A DNA stretch of 64,000 bases. Origin: Streptomyces varsoviensis. GTDB lineage: Bacteria; Actinomycetota; Actinomycetes; Streptomycetales; Streptomycetaceae. The notes below the pieces were generated by a model. The model was not told the DNA's origin. It saw nothing but the letters and a program-made list of their open reading frames with translations, and ran no database searches. The position numbers were made by a program, and so were the translations under genes. Where the stretch lies: NCBI RefSeq assembly GCF_000718635.1, contig NZ_JOBF01000003.1, positions 62,001 through 126,000 on the forward strand. The letters are read 5' to 3'. Shown one piece after another: positions 28,238-36,500 of the stretch (its first letter is position 1; every line of letters starts with the position of its first letter).

Positions 28238-28942
28238 CTATACGTCCGTGACCCGCAGCCCGGCGTGCGCCTTGTAGCGCCGGTTCACCGAGATCAGGTT
28301 GGCGACCAGCGACTCCACCTGGTGGGCGTTGCGCAGCCGGCCCGCGAACACGCCGCGCATGCCGGGGATCCGGCCGGCCAGCGCCTGTACGAGGTCCGTG
28401 TCGGCCCGCGCCTCGCCCAGCACCATCACATCGGTGTCGATCTCCGCGATCTCCGGGTCCGCGAGCAGGACCGCCGAGAGGTGGTGGAAGGCGGCGGTGA
28501 CCCGCGACTCCGGGAGCAGCGCGGCGGCCTGCTCGGCGGCGCTGCCCTCCTCCGGCGTCAGCGCGTAGGCGCCCTTCTTGTCGAAGCCCAGCGGGTTGAC
28601 GCAGTCGATGACGAGCTTGCCCGCCAGCTCCTCGCGCAGGGCCTCCAGGGTCTTGGCGTGGCCGTCCCACGGCACCGCGACGATCACGATGTCGCTGCGC
28701 CGCGCGCACTCGGAGTTGTCCGCGCCCTCGACGCCCAGCCCCAGCTCGGCAGCGGCCGTCTGGGCCCGCTCGGCCGCGCGCGAGCCGATGATCACCTTCT
28801 GGCCGGACTTGGCGAGCCGGTAGGCGAGGCCGCGGCCCTGGTCGCCGGTGCCGCCGAGGACGCCGACGACGAGGCCGGAGACGTCGGGCAGCTCCCACGG
28901 GTCCTTGGCGGGCGCCTTCTTCGTGTCATCAGAAGTAGTCAT
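28238..28942 (-). CDS. npdG: F420H2:NADP+ oxidoreductase (NADPH-dependent F420 reductase)
   Basis: This 234-residue enzyme moves hydride between NADPH and coenzyme F420, feeding F420-dependent reductases in actinomycetes. It has a Rossmann start VGVLGGTGDQGRGLAYRLAK, IIGSRAAERA for the NADPH phosphate, and IVIVAVPWDGH. The C-terminal half has VTAAFHHLSA and VMVLGEARAD, typical of the family. The ATG at 28942 lies only 13 bp after the stop of a sugar ABC permease, so it may be the last gene of that operon. A perfect inverted repeat over its own start codon suggests separate control as well. Confidence 0.93.
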   Translation of the reverse strand: MTTSDDTKKAPAKDPWELPDVSGLVVGVLGGTGDQGRGLAYRLAKSGQKVIIGSRAAERAQTAAAELGLGVEGADNSECARRSDIVIVAVPWDGHAKTLEALREELAGKLVIDCVNPLGFDKKGAYALTPEEGSAAEQAAALLPESRVTAAFHHLSAVLLADPEIAEIDTDVMVLGEARADTDLVQALAGRIPGMRGVFAGRLRNAHQVESLVANLISVNRRYKAHAGLRVTDV

Positions 28943-28958
28943 GACAGCGATACTGTCA
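28942..28958. promoter_or_regulatory. Inverted repeat over the npdG start codon
   Basis: TGACAGCGATACTGTCA has perfect 6-bp arms around CGATA. It covers the 13-bp gap between the permease stop codon and the npdG ATG. It could be an operator for a TetR-like repressor, or overlap a promoter, with CAGTAT on the minus strand as -10 of a leaderless npdG transcript. Confidence 0.55.
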
Positions 28959-29801
28959 CGCCTTCACGCTGCCCTCGGTGAGCCCCGTGCGCCAGTACCG
29001 CTGCCCCACGCCCATCAGCACCATCAGCGGCAGTACGGACAGGAACGCACCGCCCACCGTGTACTGGTAGAGCTCCGGCTGCCGGTCCGCGTACCCCTGC
29101 CAGGAGGTCAGGCCGAGCTGGATCGGGTAGAGGTCCGCGTCGGCGAGCATGACCAGCGGCAGGAAGAAGTTGTTCCAGATGTGCACGAACTGGAAGAGGA
29201 AGACGGTGATCAGCGCGGGGGTCATCAGCCGCAGCCCGAGCACCGTGAAGATCCGCGCCTCGCCCGCCCCGTCGAGCCGGGCCGCCTCCAGGAGCGAGTC
29301 CGGCACCGCGGCGGCCGCGTAGATCCGGCACAGGTACACGCCGAAGGGGCTGACCATCGAGGGCAGCAGCACCGCCCAGTGGGTGTTGGCCAGCCCCATC
29401 TCGCTGAACAGCAGGTACAGCGGCAGGGCGAGGGCGGTGCCCGGAATGAGCACCCCGGCCAGGATCAGGTTGAACACCGACTCGCGGCCGGGGAAGACGA
29501 ACTTGGCGAGCGCGTACCCCGCGGCGGCGGCCAGCAGCGTCGCCGCGACGGCGCCCACCCCCGCGTACAGCAGGGAGTTGGCGAACCAGGTGACGTACAC
29601 GCCGCCGTCGTAGGTCAGCATCTGGCGCAGATACGTGACCGGGTGCGGGTCGGCGAACCAGAAGCCGAAGCTGCCGAAGAGGTCGCCGGTGGACTTGGTC
29701 GCGGAGACGACCAGCCAGTAGACGGGGACGAGGAAGTAGACGGCGGCCACCGCCAGCAGGGAGGTGGTGGCGATGCGGTGGCGCAGCGGTGGCCCGGTCA
29801 C
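28956..29801 (-). CDS. Carbohydrate ABC transporter permease, MalG type
   Basis: This 281-residue permease has six predicted helices. The EAA loop (EAARLDGAGEARIFTVLGLR) contacts the ATPase. It starts at GTG 29801, overlapping the preceding permease stop by 4 bases, so it is translationally coupled. CUT1 transporters in Streptomyces usually share the ATPase MsiK encoded elsewhere; none is encoded in this operon. The context with a sialidase suggests uptake of a sialic acid or another sugar released by it. Confidence 0.9.
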   Translation of the reverse strand: MTGPPLRHRIATTSLLAVAAVYFLVPVYWLVVSATKSTGDLFGSFGFWFADPHPVTYLRQMLTYDGGVYVTWFANSLLYAGVGAVAATLLAAAAGYALAKFVFPGRESVFNLILAGVLIPGTALALPLYLLFSEMGLANTHWAVLLPSMVSPFGVYLCRIYAAAAVPDSLLEAARLDGAGEARIFTVLGLRLMTPALITVFLFQFVHIWNNFFLPLVMLADADLYPIQLGLTSWQGYADRQPELYQYTVGGAFLSVLPLMVLMGVGQRYWRTGLTEGSVKA

Positions 29802-30709
29802 TTCCCGTCCCTCCCCCGCCCCACGAGCCGCAGGAAGCCGAAGGACAGCACGCACGCCACCAGCGCGAGGAGCACCGCCTCGGCCGCGGCCACATGCTGG
29901 TTGTTGCTGGTGAACGCCTCGTTGTAGGCGTGCAGGTTGGGGGTGTAGCCGGAGTCGATGGTGGCCGCGAGGGGGCGCAGCACCATGGGCTCGGCGAAGA
30001 GCTGGAGGGTGCCGATGATGGAGAAGACGGTGGCCAGCACGAGCGCGGGCCGGATCAGCGGCAGCTTGATGTGCCAGGCGATCTGCCCGGCGTGCGCGCC
30101 GTCGATGCGCGCGGCCTCGTACAGCTCGCCCGGCACCGCCTTCAGCTGGGCGATCAGCACGAGCATGTTGTAGCCGGTGAACTGCCAGGTGACGATGTTG
30201 GCGATCGACCACAGGACGGTGTCGCGGGCGAGGAAGTCGACCTGCCAGCCCGCCGAGTGGGCCACCTCGACCAGCGGGCTGAGGCCCGGCACGTACAGGA
30301 AGCCCCACAGGATCGACGCGATGACGCCGGGCACGCCGTACGGCAGGAAGAACGCCGTGCGGAAGAAGCCGACCCAGCGGGCGGAGGCCGCGTCCAGGAG
30401 CAGCGCCAGGCCGGCCGCGAGGACGATCATCACGGGGATCTGGACGGCCCCGAACAGCAGGACGCGCCCGAAACCCTCCAGGAAGCGGGGGTCGCCCAGC
30501 GCGTGCGTGTAGTTGCCGAGCCCCGCCCACACCTCGTGGGTGGTGCCGCCGAGGCCGAGCGGCCCGGAGCGCTTCGGCTTCAGCAGGCTCTGGTAGACGG
30601 CGTAGCCGATGGGCGCGAGGAAGCAGAGCAGGAAGAGGGCGAGGAAGGGCAGCAGGAAGCCGGCCGCGGCGCGGCGGCAGCGGGCCTCGGTGCGGGTGGC
30701 GCGCCTCAA
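29798..30709 (-). CDS. Carbohydrate ABC transporter permease, MalF type
   Basis: This 303-residue permease starts with a basic segment and a first helix FLLPFLALFLLCFLAPI. It has the EAA loop EAARIDGAHAGQIAWHIKLP near residue 210. The start is TTG at 30709, overlapping the TGA stop of the substrate-binding gene (TTGA), a tight coupling that fixes an otherwise unusual start. It forms the heterodimeric channel with the MalG-type protein encoded next. Confidence 0.87.
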   Translation of the reverse strand: MRRATRTEARCRRAAAGFLLPFLALFLLCFLAPIGYAVYQSLLKPKRSGPLGLGGTTHEVWAGLGNYTHALGDPRFLEGFGRVLLFGAVQIPVMIVLAAGLALLLDAASARWVGFFRTAFFLPYGVPGVIASILWGFLYVPGLSPLVEVAHSAGWQVDFLARDTVLWSIANIVTWQFTGYNMLVLIAQLKAVPGELYEAARIDGAHAGQIAWHIKLPLIRPALVLATVFSIIGTLQLFAEPMVLRPLAATIDSGYTPNLHAYNEAFTSNNQHVAAAEAVLLALVACVLSFGFLRLVGRGRDGK

Positions 30710-32046
30710 CCCGCTTCCGCCTTGAGGCCCTTGTCCCGGAGGTCGCCGACGGTCTGGTCCCGCACCTTCTTCAGTACGGACCGGAAGGAGCCGCCGTCGG
30801 CGAGCGCCTCGGTGAAGGCGTCGCCGAGCCGCTGGTAGAGGGTGTCGGTGGCCGGCCCCCACTGCCAGCTCGTGTCGACGCCCTTGGCGGCGCGCTGGAA
30901 GACATCGGTGTAGTGCTGGCCGCCGAAGAAGTCCCGGCGGGCCTCCAGGTCTGCGGTGCTGTAGCCGCGCTTGGCGCTGGGGAAGCCGTAGCCGCCCTTG
31001 ATGAGGAGCTTTATGGAGGCGGGGTCGGAGTTCAGCCAGACGGCGAAGTCCAGCGCGTCCTTGGGGTGCCGGGTGGCGGCGAAGACCGCGGTGGTGGAGC
31101 CGCCCCAGTTCGCGTACGCCGCGTCGCCCTTCCGCCACTGCGGCATCGGCGCGACGCGCCACTTCCCGGCGGTCTTCGGCGCGTTGCCGGCCAGCAGCAC
31201 ATCGCCCCAGCTCGCGCCGAGCCAGGAGACGAGTTGCCCGGTCTGGATGTCCTTGTACCAGGCGTTCTGCCGGTCGGGGATGGTGCGGATCAGCTTCCGC
31301 GCGACGAGGCCGCCCCAGAAGTCGGCGACGCGGCGGGTGGCGTCGTCGTCGATGTCGATCGTCCACCGCTCGCCGTCGACGCGGAACCAGCGGGCCCCCG
31401 CCTGCCAGGCGAGCCCGGCGAAGCGGTTGCCGTTGGTCGCCGAGAACGTCTCCAGATACGCGCCCCGCTTCCGGACCGCCTTGGCCGCCTCCTCGTACGC
31501 GTCCCAGGTGGCGGGCGGTTCGATGCCCCACTTGTCGAGGAGGTCGTGGCGGAGGAACAGGCCCATGGGCCCGGAGTCCTGCGGGATGGCGTAGACGGAC
31601 TCGCCGAAGACGGACTGCGCCCACTCCCAGCCGACGAACTTCTCCTTGTGCCGCCGCGCCCCGTACGCGGCCAGGTCCAGGAGGCCGTTGTCGAGGAGGA
31701 AGCTGGGCACGGTGGCGTACTCGATCTGGCCGAGGTCCGGCGGGTTGCCGGCCTTGATCGCGGCGTGCATCTTCGCGTACTGCGCGCCGCCGACGGCGGA
31801 GACCTTCTCGACGTCGACGCGCACTTCGGGATGGGTGCGGTTCCACAGGTCGACGGGGCCGTCGATGCCGGGCACCCAGGACCAGAAGGTCAGGGTGATC
31901 CGCTCGCCCTTCTTGCGGTCCGGCGGGCGGGCCGACCCCTCTTCGCCGGAGCCGGAACCGGAGCCGCAGCCGCCGAGCGCGAGGGCCGCGGCCGTGCCCG
32001 CCGCCGAGCCCAGTACGGCCCGGCGGCCCACTCCGTACGGGCTCAT
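30706..32046 (-). CDS. Sugar-binding lipoprotein of CUT1 ABC transporter
   Basis: This 446-residue protein has a twin-arginine-like leader (GRRAVLGSAAG) ending in a lipobox with Cys27 (LGGC), followed by a Gly/Ser linker. The body is a family 1 extracellular solute-binding protein: LTFWSWVPG at the start, FLLDNGLLDLA and YAIPQDSGPMGLFLRHDLL in the first lobe. It delivers sugar to the two coupled permeases. The ATG at 32046 overlaps the sialidase stop codon by 4 bases. The ligand is inferred from the operon only. Confidence 0.9.
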   Translation of the reverse strand: MSPYGVGRRAVLGSAAGTAAALALGGCGSGSGSGEEGSARPPDRKKGERITLTFWSWVPGIDGPVDLWNRTHPEVRVDVEKVSAVGGAQYAKMHAAIKAGNPPDLGQIEYATVPSFLLDNGLLDLAAYGARRHKEKFVGWEWAQSVFGESVYAIPQDSGPMGLFLRHDLLDKWGIEPPATWDAYEEAAKAVRKRGAYLETFSATNGNRFAGLAWQAGARWFRVDGERWTIDIDDDATRRVADFWGGLVARKLIRTIPDRQNAWYKDIQTGQLVSWLGASWGDVLLAGNAPKTAGKWRVAPMPQWRKGDAAYANWGGSTTAVFAATRHPKDALDFAVWLNSDPASIKLLIKGGYGFPSAKRGYSTADLEARRDFFGGQHYTDVFQRAAKGVDTSWQWGPATDTLYQRLGDAFTEALADGGSFRSVLKKVRDQTVGDLRDKGLKAEAG

Positions 32047-33131
32047 GTCAGCTCCTCCACGGGGATGCGCCGGAAGGTGATGGTCGAGTACGCGCTGAAG
32101 TCGCCCGTCTCGTAGAGCAGCCCCACCGTGTCGGCGTCGACCCGCACCAGGTCGGAGTAGGCGGCGGGCAGCCCGCTCGCGGTGTGCACGGGGCGCCAGG
32201 TCAGGCCGGAGTCGCGGCTGGCCCGTACGGTCATCAGCGCGCGGTGCGCGGGGTCGGCGGGGCCGGAGAAGAGCAGCACATCGGGGTGGCCCAGGTGCAG
32301 GACGCTGCCCTCGACGATGGGGGTGACGAGCCCGGCCTGGGGGCGGAAGGGCTTGTCGAGGGTTTCGCCGCCGTCGCTGGAGGTGGCGTCGGCGCGGTGG
32401 CCGGGCGAGGCGGCGTCGTTGCGGGTGTTGAAGTAGACGCGCCCGTCGGGGAGTTCGGCGGCGGTCGTCTCGTTCACGTTGACGTAGCCGTCGGGGTTCT
32501 CGTCGAGGTAGCCGATGCGCCAGGTCGCGCCGTCGTCGTCGCTGTAGACGCAGTGTCCGCTGTTGTAGCGGGGCTCGGCGCCGGAGTCGGCGCCGAGCGG
32601 CGGGGTGGTGTGGTTGGCGGGGACCAGCACCCGGCCCGCGTGCGCGCCGCGGGTGAGCCGCAGGGCGTGGCCGGGCGTGGTGGCGTACCAGCGCCAGCCG
32701 GGCCGCTTCGTCTGCGCGGTGATCTCGCGCGGCGCGGACCAGGTCAGCCCGTCATCGTCGCTGTGCTGGAGCCAGACGCGCCGTCCGTCGGCCTCGGACA
32801 CCTGGCCGCGCAGGATGCGCTGCTCGGTGGCGCCGGCGGCGTTGTGCACCTGCGGCAGGAGGACGCGGCCGCCGGGGAGCGGGACGGGCGCCGGGTTCCC
32901 GGCGGTGTCCCTGCCGTTGTCGCTGACGACGCGCAGCGGGCCCCAGGTGCGGCCGCCGTCCGCGGAGCGGCGCAGCACGATGTCGATGTCACCGGAGTCG
33001 GCGGCGGAGGCGCGCCGCCCCTCGGCGAAGGCCAGCACGGTCTCCTGCGCGGAGACCACCACGGCCGGGATCCGGAAGCTCGCGTATCCCTCGCTCCCGG
33101 CCCGGAACGGCACGGAGGTCTCGTAAGCCAT
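32043..33131 (-). CDS. Exo-alpha-sialidase (GH33-like), no signal peptide
   Basis: This 362-residue protein has the six-bladed sialidase pattern. FRIPAVVVS carries the first Arg of the arginine triad (F/YRIP motif), followed by LAFAEGR. Four Asp boxes are visible: SADGGRTWG, SDDDGLTWS, SDDDGATWR and SRDSGLTWR. The later Arg residues and the Tyr/Glu pair are plausible (RYNSGHCVYSD). There is no signal peptide or anchor, so the enzyme is probably cytoplasmic, unlike most bacterial sialidases, and may process imported sialosides. It is the first gene of a coupled operon with a sugar transporter. The ATG at 33131 follows GGGGGAT by 6 bases. Confidence 0.87.
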   Translation of the reverse strand: MAYETSVPFRAGSEGYASFRIPAVVVSAQETVLAFAEGRRASAADSGDIDIVLRRSADGGRTWGPLRVVSDNGRDTAGNPAPVPLPGGRVLLPQVHNAAGATEQRILRGQVSEADGRRVWLQHSDDDGLTWSAPREITAQTKRPGWRWYATTPGHALRLTRGAHAGRVLVPANHTTPPLGADSGAEPRYNSGHCVYSDDDGATWRIGYLDENPDGYVNVNETTAAELPDGRVYFNTRNDAASPGHRADATSSDGGETLDKPFRPQAGLVTPIVEGSVLHLGHPDVLLFSGPADPAHRALMTVRASRDSGLTWRPVHTASGLPAAYSDLVRVDADTVGLLYETGDFSAYSTITFRRIPVEELT

Positions 33132-33150
33132 GGGCGATCCCCCAACAACC

Positions 33151-33172
33151 GGACATAGGACGTCCCTTGTCC
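33151..33172. promoter_or_regulatory. Imperfect 22-bp palindrome before the sialidase operon
   Basis: GGACATAGGAC (33151-33161) faces GTCCCTTGTCC (33162-33172); 18 of 22 positions are symmetric. It is 20 bp upstream of the sialidase ATG, a normal operator position. The spacing resembles GntR-type sites. No regulator gene is adjacent. Confidence 0.55.
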
Positions 33173-33337
33173 TGCGGTGACCATAGGGAGGGGCTGATAC
33201 CCCGTCAAGGCAACCGGCGCGCCCCGCGGGCCCGTCACCCGGTCGTACCCGTGACGTACGAACACGGGATGAACGCAGCCGGTCGCGGGGGCGACGACCG
33301 CCCTGCCGAATCGTTTCCCCGCTCCTGCGACCGCTCG

Positions 33338-33355
33338 CTCACCCGTACGAGTGAG
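33338..33355. promoter_or_regulatory. CTCAC-N8-GTGAG inverted repeat
   Basis: CTCACCCGTACGAGTGAG is symmetric at 16 of 18 positions and ends 51 bp upstream of the ATG at 33407. It could be an operator for that gene; nothing further supports it. Confidence 0.4.
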
Positions 33356-33406
33356 AAAGTGCCGCCACCCGGCGGCGGGCGCCGCGCCGCGGCAGGATAC
33401 GGGCCC

Positions 33407-34018
33407 ATGGATGCCGTACGAGTCGCGCTGCTGCGCGAAGTCCTCGCCGGAACGGAGTGGCTGCGCTCCACCCGCCGCTTCGCCGGAGCGCTGCGCTCAT
33501 CGGTCGGCGCGTACGGCGGCGGCCTGCTGCTCGTCGGCAGCGCCGGCTACGAGCCGTGGCACCTCGCCGCCCACCTCGACGACGAGGCCGCCTGGTCGGG
33601 ACTGCCGGAACTCTCACCCACGCTCGTACGGCACCGGGTGCCGGCCGGCGTCCCCGCCCACCTCTCCGTGGGGCTCGGACGGCTGGCCGCGGCCCGGCGC
33701 GGCGAAACGCTCCTGGTCGTGACCCCGGAGCCGCCGGAGGCGACCCTGCTCGAACGGGTCCACGACGCGCGCCGCGGCGGCACCACGGTGCTGGCGCTGG
33801 ACAGCGGCGACGAGGAGCTGGGGGCCCTGGCCCACGACGCGCTGACCGTCCCCGCCACCGACGACGGCACCTCCCTCGACCTCGACACCGTCCAGCACCT
33901 CGTCAGCGCCGCCGCCGGAGAGAACACCCTCCCCGCCCCCCACGGCCGCCGCCGCTTCCGCGACCGCCTCTCCCGCCTAGCCGACCAACTGACCACCCCG
34001 CCGCCGGTCCGCTGGTAA
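33407..34018 (+). CDS. Conserved-looking hypothetical protein (actinomycete)
   Basis: This 203-residue cytoplasmic protein is not assigned to a named family. It shows an alternating pattern of beta strands and helices ([57 protein letters not shown]). This recalls a Rossmann/SIS-like fold without a recognisable binding motif. The C-terminus is basic ([16 protein letters not shown]). The ATG at 33407 has no ribosome binding site, but GGATAC lies 6 bases upstream, suggesting a leaderless transcript. It is followed by a repeat array. Confidence 0.65.
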   Translation: MDAVRVALLREVLAGTEWLRSTRRFAGALRSSVGAYGGGLLLVGSAGYEPWHLAAHLDDEAAWSGLPELSPTLVRHRVPAGVPAHLSVGLGRLAAARRGETLLVVTPEPPEATLLERVHDARRGGTTVLALDSGDEELGALAHDALTVPATDDGTSLDLDTVQHLVSAAAGENTLPAPHGRRRFRDRLSRLADQLTTPPPVRW

Positions 34019-34063
34019 ACCGCTGGACCAGGCCGCCACAACGAAACCCGCGCCCCATCAGGG

Positions 34064-34420
34064 ACGCGAGGAACTGCGCGCCCAGCCACAACGCACCCGC
34101 AGACGACAAACCGCCCCGCCGAAACCCGACCTCAGGGGCGCGAGGAACTGCGCGATCGGCCACAACGCGCCCGCAGGCGAAGAACCACCCCGCCGGGGCC
34201 CGCCCCCAGGGGCGCGGGGAACTGCGCGACCAGCCACGACACACCCGCAGACGACAAACCGCCCCGCCGGGACCCGCCCCCAGGGGCGCGAGGAACTGCG
34301 CGCCCAACCACAACGCACCCGCAGACGAACACCACCCGGGCAACGGCCACCCCCAGGGGCGCGGGGAACTGCGCGATCGGCCACAACGCACCCGCAGGCG
34401 ACGAACCACCCCGGCGAGGG
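34064..34420. repeat. Tandem array of five ~74-bp repeats
   Basis: The word GGAACTGCGCG recurs with its AACTG at 34072, 34146, 34220, 34294 and 34367, giving a period of 74, 74, 74 and 73 bp. Each unit also holds CAGGGGCGCG before it, and CCACAACGCACCCGCAG and a CC(G/A)CCCCG stretch after it. The core is the reverse complement of the element at 1856-1895. The array fills the 421-bp gap between two genes (34019-34439), which otherwise contains nothing recognisable. Units differ by substitutions, so the array is not brand new. Confidence 0.85.
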
Positions 34421-34439
34421 GCCCGCCGGCGGCCGCCGG

Positions 34440-34688
34440 CTACGGCTCCCGGCCGGTAGAGCCCTGGCCAGGCCCGTCGGAGACATCGTCATTCCAGCGG
34501 GGGTCGTTCTGCCATTCGCGGTTGCGCTCCGCCGCCGTCTCCATCGCGTGGGCGGCCTCCTCGCGCGTGGCGTACGGGCCCATGCGGTCGGCCGCGCGGC
34601 ATTGCGGGCCTTCTTCGACCTTGCCGTGCTGGAGGCAGTAGTACCACTCCCCCGGCTTGCCGGTCGCGCGTTTCTTGAACAGCGCCAT
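34440..34688 (-). CDS. Small hypothetical protein (~82 aa)
   Basis: This 82-residue hydrophilic protein begins [20 protein letters not shown] and has two Cys ([15 protein letters not shown]). [20 protein letters not shown] stretch follows, then an acidic tail ending in a repeat array. The YATREEA segment resembles short SPOR-like or DUF motifs in Streptomyces proteins of this size. The ATG at 34688 has GGAGGAG 7 bases upstream. It is divergent from map across 78 bp. No function is known. Confidence 0.75.
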   Translation of the reverse strand: MALFKKRATGKPGEWYYCLQHGKVEEGPQCRAADRMGPYATREEAAHAMETAAERNREWQNDPRWNDDVSDGPGQGSTGREP

Positions 34689-34753
34689 CGGCCGCTCCTC
34701 CCGTGTGGTCCCCGCTGGACGTTCTGGCCCCATGGTGCCCGATGCGCCCTGGA

Positions 34754-34759
34754 TACACT
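34754..34759 (+). promoter_or_regulatory. -10 element of map, leaderless transcript likely
   Basis: TACACT ends 7 bases before the ATG at 34767 and no ribosome binding site is present. This is the same hexamer and nearly the same spacing as in front of nadE. Confidence 0.55.
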
Positions 34760-34766
34760 CGCTGGC

Positions 34767-35624
34767 ATGTCTGGCCAGTCAACTCTTGTCCCGGGGACGC
34801 TCTCCCCCGCCCGCCCCGTCCCGGCGTCGATCCCGCGCCCCGAGTACGTCGGGAAGAAGGCTCCCACCCCGTACACCGGCCCCGAAGTGCAGGACGCCGA
34901 GACGATCGAGCGGATGCGGATCGCGGGCCGTATCGCCGCCCGGGCGATGGAGGAGGCCGCGAAGCACATCGCGCCCGGCGTGACCACGGACGAGCTGGAC
35001 CGGGTCGCGCACGAGTACATGTGCGACCACGGCGCGTACCCGTCCACGCTCGGCTACCGCGGCTACCCCAAGTCGCTGTGCTCCTCCGTGAACGAGGTCA
35101 TCTGTCATGGCATCCCCGACTCGACGGTGCTGCGCGACGGCGACATCGTCAATCTGGACGTCACGGCGTTCATCGGCGGCGTGCACGGCGACAACAACGC
35201 CACGTATCTCTGCGGCGAGGTCGACGACGAGTCGCGGCTGCTCGTGGAGCGCACCCGCGAGTCCCTGAACCGGGCCATCAAGGCGGTCAAGCCGGGCCGT
35301 CAGATCAACATCATCGGCCGGGTCATCGAGTCGTACGCGAAGCGGTTCGGCTATGGCGTGGTCCGCGACTTCACGGGCCACGGCATCAACACGTCGTTCC
35401 ACTCCGGCCTGATCGTGCCGCACTACGACAGCCCGCACCACACGACGGAGATCAAGCCGGGGATGACCTTCACCATCGAGCCGATGCTGACGCTGGGCAC
35501 GTACGACTACGACATGTGGGACGACGGCTGGACCGTGGTCACGAAGGACCGGAAGCGGACGGCGCAGTTCGAGCACACCCTCGTCGTGACGGAGACGGGG
35601 GCCGAGATTCTCACGCTTCCCTGA
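34767..35624 (+). CDS. map: Methionine aminopeptidase, type I
   Basis: This 285-residue enzyme removes initiator methionine. After an actinomycete N-terminal extension with [15 protein letters not shown], the pita-bread core carries the metal ligands. They are visible in NLDVTAF, GDNNATY, GHGIN, TIEPML and QFEHTLVV, the D-D-H-E-E set, and the substrate His lies in HGIPD. The N-terminal Pro-rich extension (about 1-45) with P-x-x-P-like motifs is typical of type Ic enzymes. The ATG at 34767 is chosen from the -10 box and the family start. Confidence 0.96.
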   Translation: MSGQSTLVPGTLSPARPVPASIPRPEYVGKKAPTPYTGPEVQDAETIERMRIAGRIAARAMEEAAKHIAPGVTTDELDRVAHEYMCDHGAYPSTLGYRGYPKSLCSSVNEVICHGIPDSTVLRDGDIVNLDVTAFIGGVHGDNNATYLCGEVDDESRLLVERTRESLNRAIKAVKPGRQINIIGRVIESYAKRFGYGVVRDFTGHGINTSFHSGLIVPHYDSPHHTTEIKPGMTFTIEPMLTLGTYDYDMWDDGWTVVTKDRKRTAQFEHTLVVTETGAEILTLP

Positions 35625-35672
35625 TCCGCGACGGGGTAGGTTTTTACCGACAGGGCGTCGGGAACAGGTTGA

Positions 35673-35688
35673 CTTAGGTAAGCCTAAG
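35673..35688. promoter_or_regulatory. Iron box (DmdR/IdeR type) before heme oxygenase
   Basis: CTTAGGTAAGCCTAAG is a near-perfect inverted repeat carrying the TTAGG...CCTAA halves of actinomycete iron boxes. It lies 50 bp upstream of the heme oxygenase start and so should repress it when iron is sufficient. A second box is at 42741-42759. Confidence 0.75.
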
Positions 35689-35738
35689 TAGAGAGAATCG
35701 GTTCCCGTCCGCTCCCCCTCGGCCCCCGGAGGTCCGTC

Positions 35739-36434
35739 TTGGACGCCACCAGCTCGACGTCGTCGGTTCCGTTCTCGACGTTGATCCGCAACGCCTCCCA
35801 CGAGCAGCACACGGAGGCCGAGAACTCGACCTTCATGAGCGACATGCTCGGCGGCCGGCTCGGCGTGGACGCCTACCGGCGCTACACGGAGCAGCTCTGG
35901 TTCGTCTACCGCGCGCTGGAGGACGCCGACAGCGCGGCGCGGCTGGCCGGCGACCCGGTCGCGGGCCCGTTCGTCCAGCCCGAACTGGACCGTACGGCAG
36001 CCCTGGAGCGCGACCTGGCACATCTGGCGGGGCCCGGCTGGCGTGCGGAGATCACCCCGCTGCCCGCGACCGCCGCCTACGCCGAGCGCGTGGCGCACTG
36101 CGCGCGCACCTGGCCCGGCGGGTACGTGGCCCACCACTACACCCGCTATCTGGGCGACCTCTCCGGCGGCCAGATCATCCGCGGCACCGCCGAGAAGACC
36201 TGGGGCTTCGAGCGCAAGGGCGACGGCGTGCGCTTCTACGTCTTCGACGCCATCGGCAACCCGGCCGCCTTCAAGCGCGGCTACCGCGAGCTGCTGGACG
36301 CGCTGCCCCTGGACGACCTGGAGAAGCAGCGCGTGGTGGACGAGTGCAAGCGCGCCTTCGCGCTGAACACGGCCGTCTTCCGGGAGCTGGGCGAGGAGTT
36401 CGGCGGCGGCGCGAGCGGCCCGCTCAGCGCGTAG
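35739..36434 (+). CDS. hmuO: Biliverdin-producing heme oxygenase
   Basis: This 231-residue enzyme opens heme to biliverdin, CO and iron. The proximal ligand is His24 in SHEQHTEAENSTFM. The distal helix has YLGDLSGGQIIRGTA, the flexible glycine-rich segment over heme. Length and the ELLDALPLDD region match HmuO/HugZ-unrelated canonical bacterial heme oxygenases. The start is TTG at 35739, supported by GGAGG 6 bases upstream; there is no ATG before the conserved region. An iron box precedes it. It probably acts on heme imported by the HmuTUV system encoded 7 kb away. Confidence 0.93.
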   Translation: MDATSSTSSVPFSTLIRNASHEQHTEAENSTFMSDMLGGRLGVDAYRRYTEQLWFVYRALEDADSAARLAGDPVAGPFVQPELDRTAALERDLAHLAGPGWRAEITPLPATAAYAERVAHCARTWPGGYVAHHYTRYLGDLSGGQIIRGTAEKTWGFERKGDGVRFYVFDAIGNPAAFKRGYRELLDALPLDDLEKQRVVDECKRAFALNTAVFRELGEEFGGGASGPLSA

Positions 36435-36468
36435 CCCTCCGGCGGCCGCGCCCCCTACGAGCCGCGAC

Positions 36469-36500
36469 CGGCCCCGACGGAGCACCGCCCGTCGGGGCCG
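36469..36500 (+). terminator. Terminator after heme oxygenase
   Basis: CGGCCCCGACGG (36469-36480) pairs with CCGTCGGGGCCG (36489-36500) around an 8-base loop, 35 bp after the stop codon. Confidence 0.8.

Noticed and set aside
34064..34420. CRISPR-like regular repeat array
   Set aside because: The whole 74-bp unit is repeated, there are no unique spacers of constant length between short identical repeats, and no cas genes are near.
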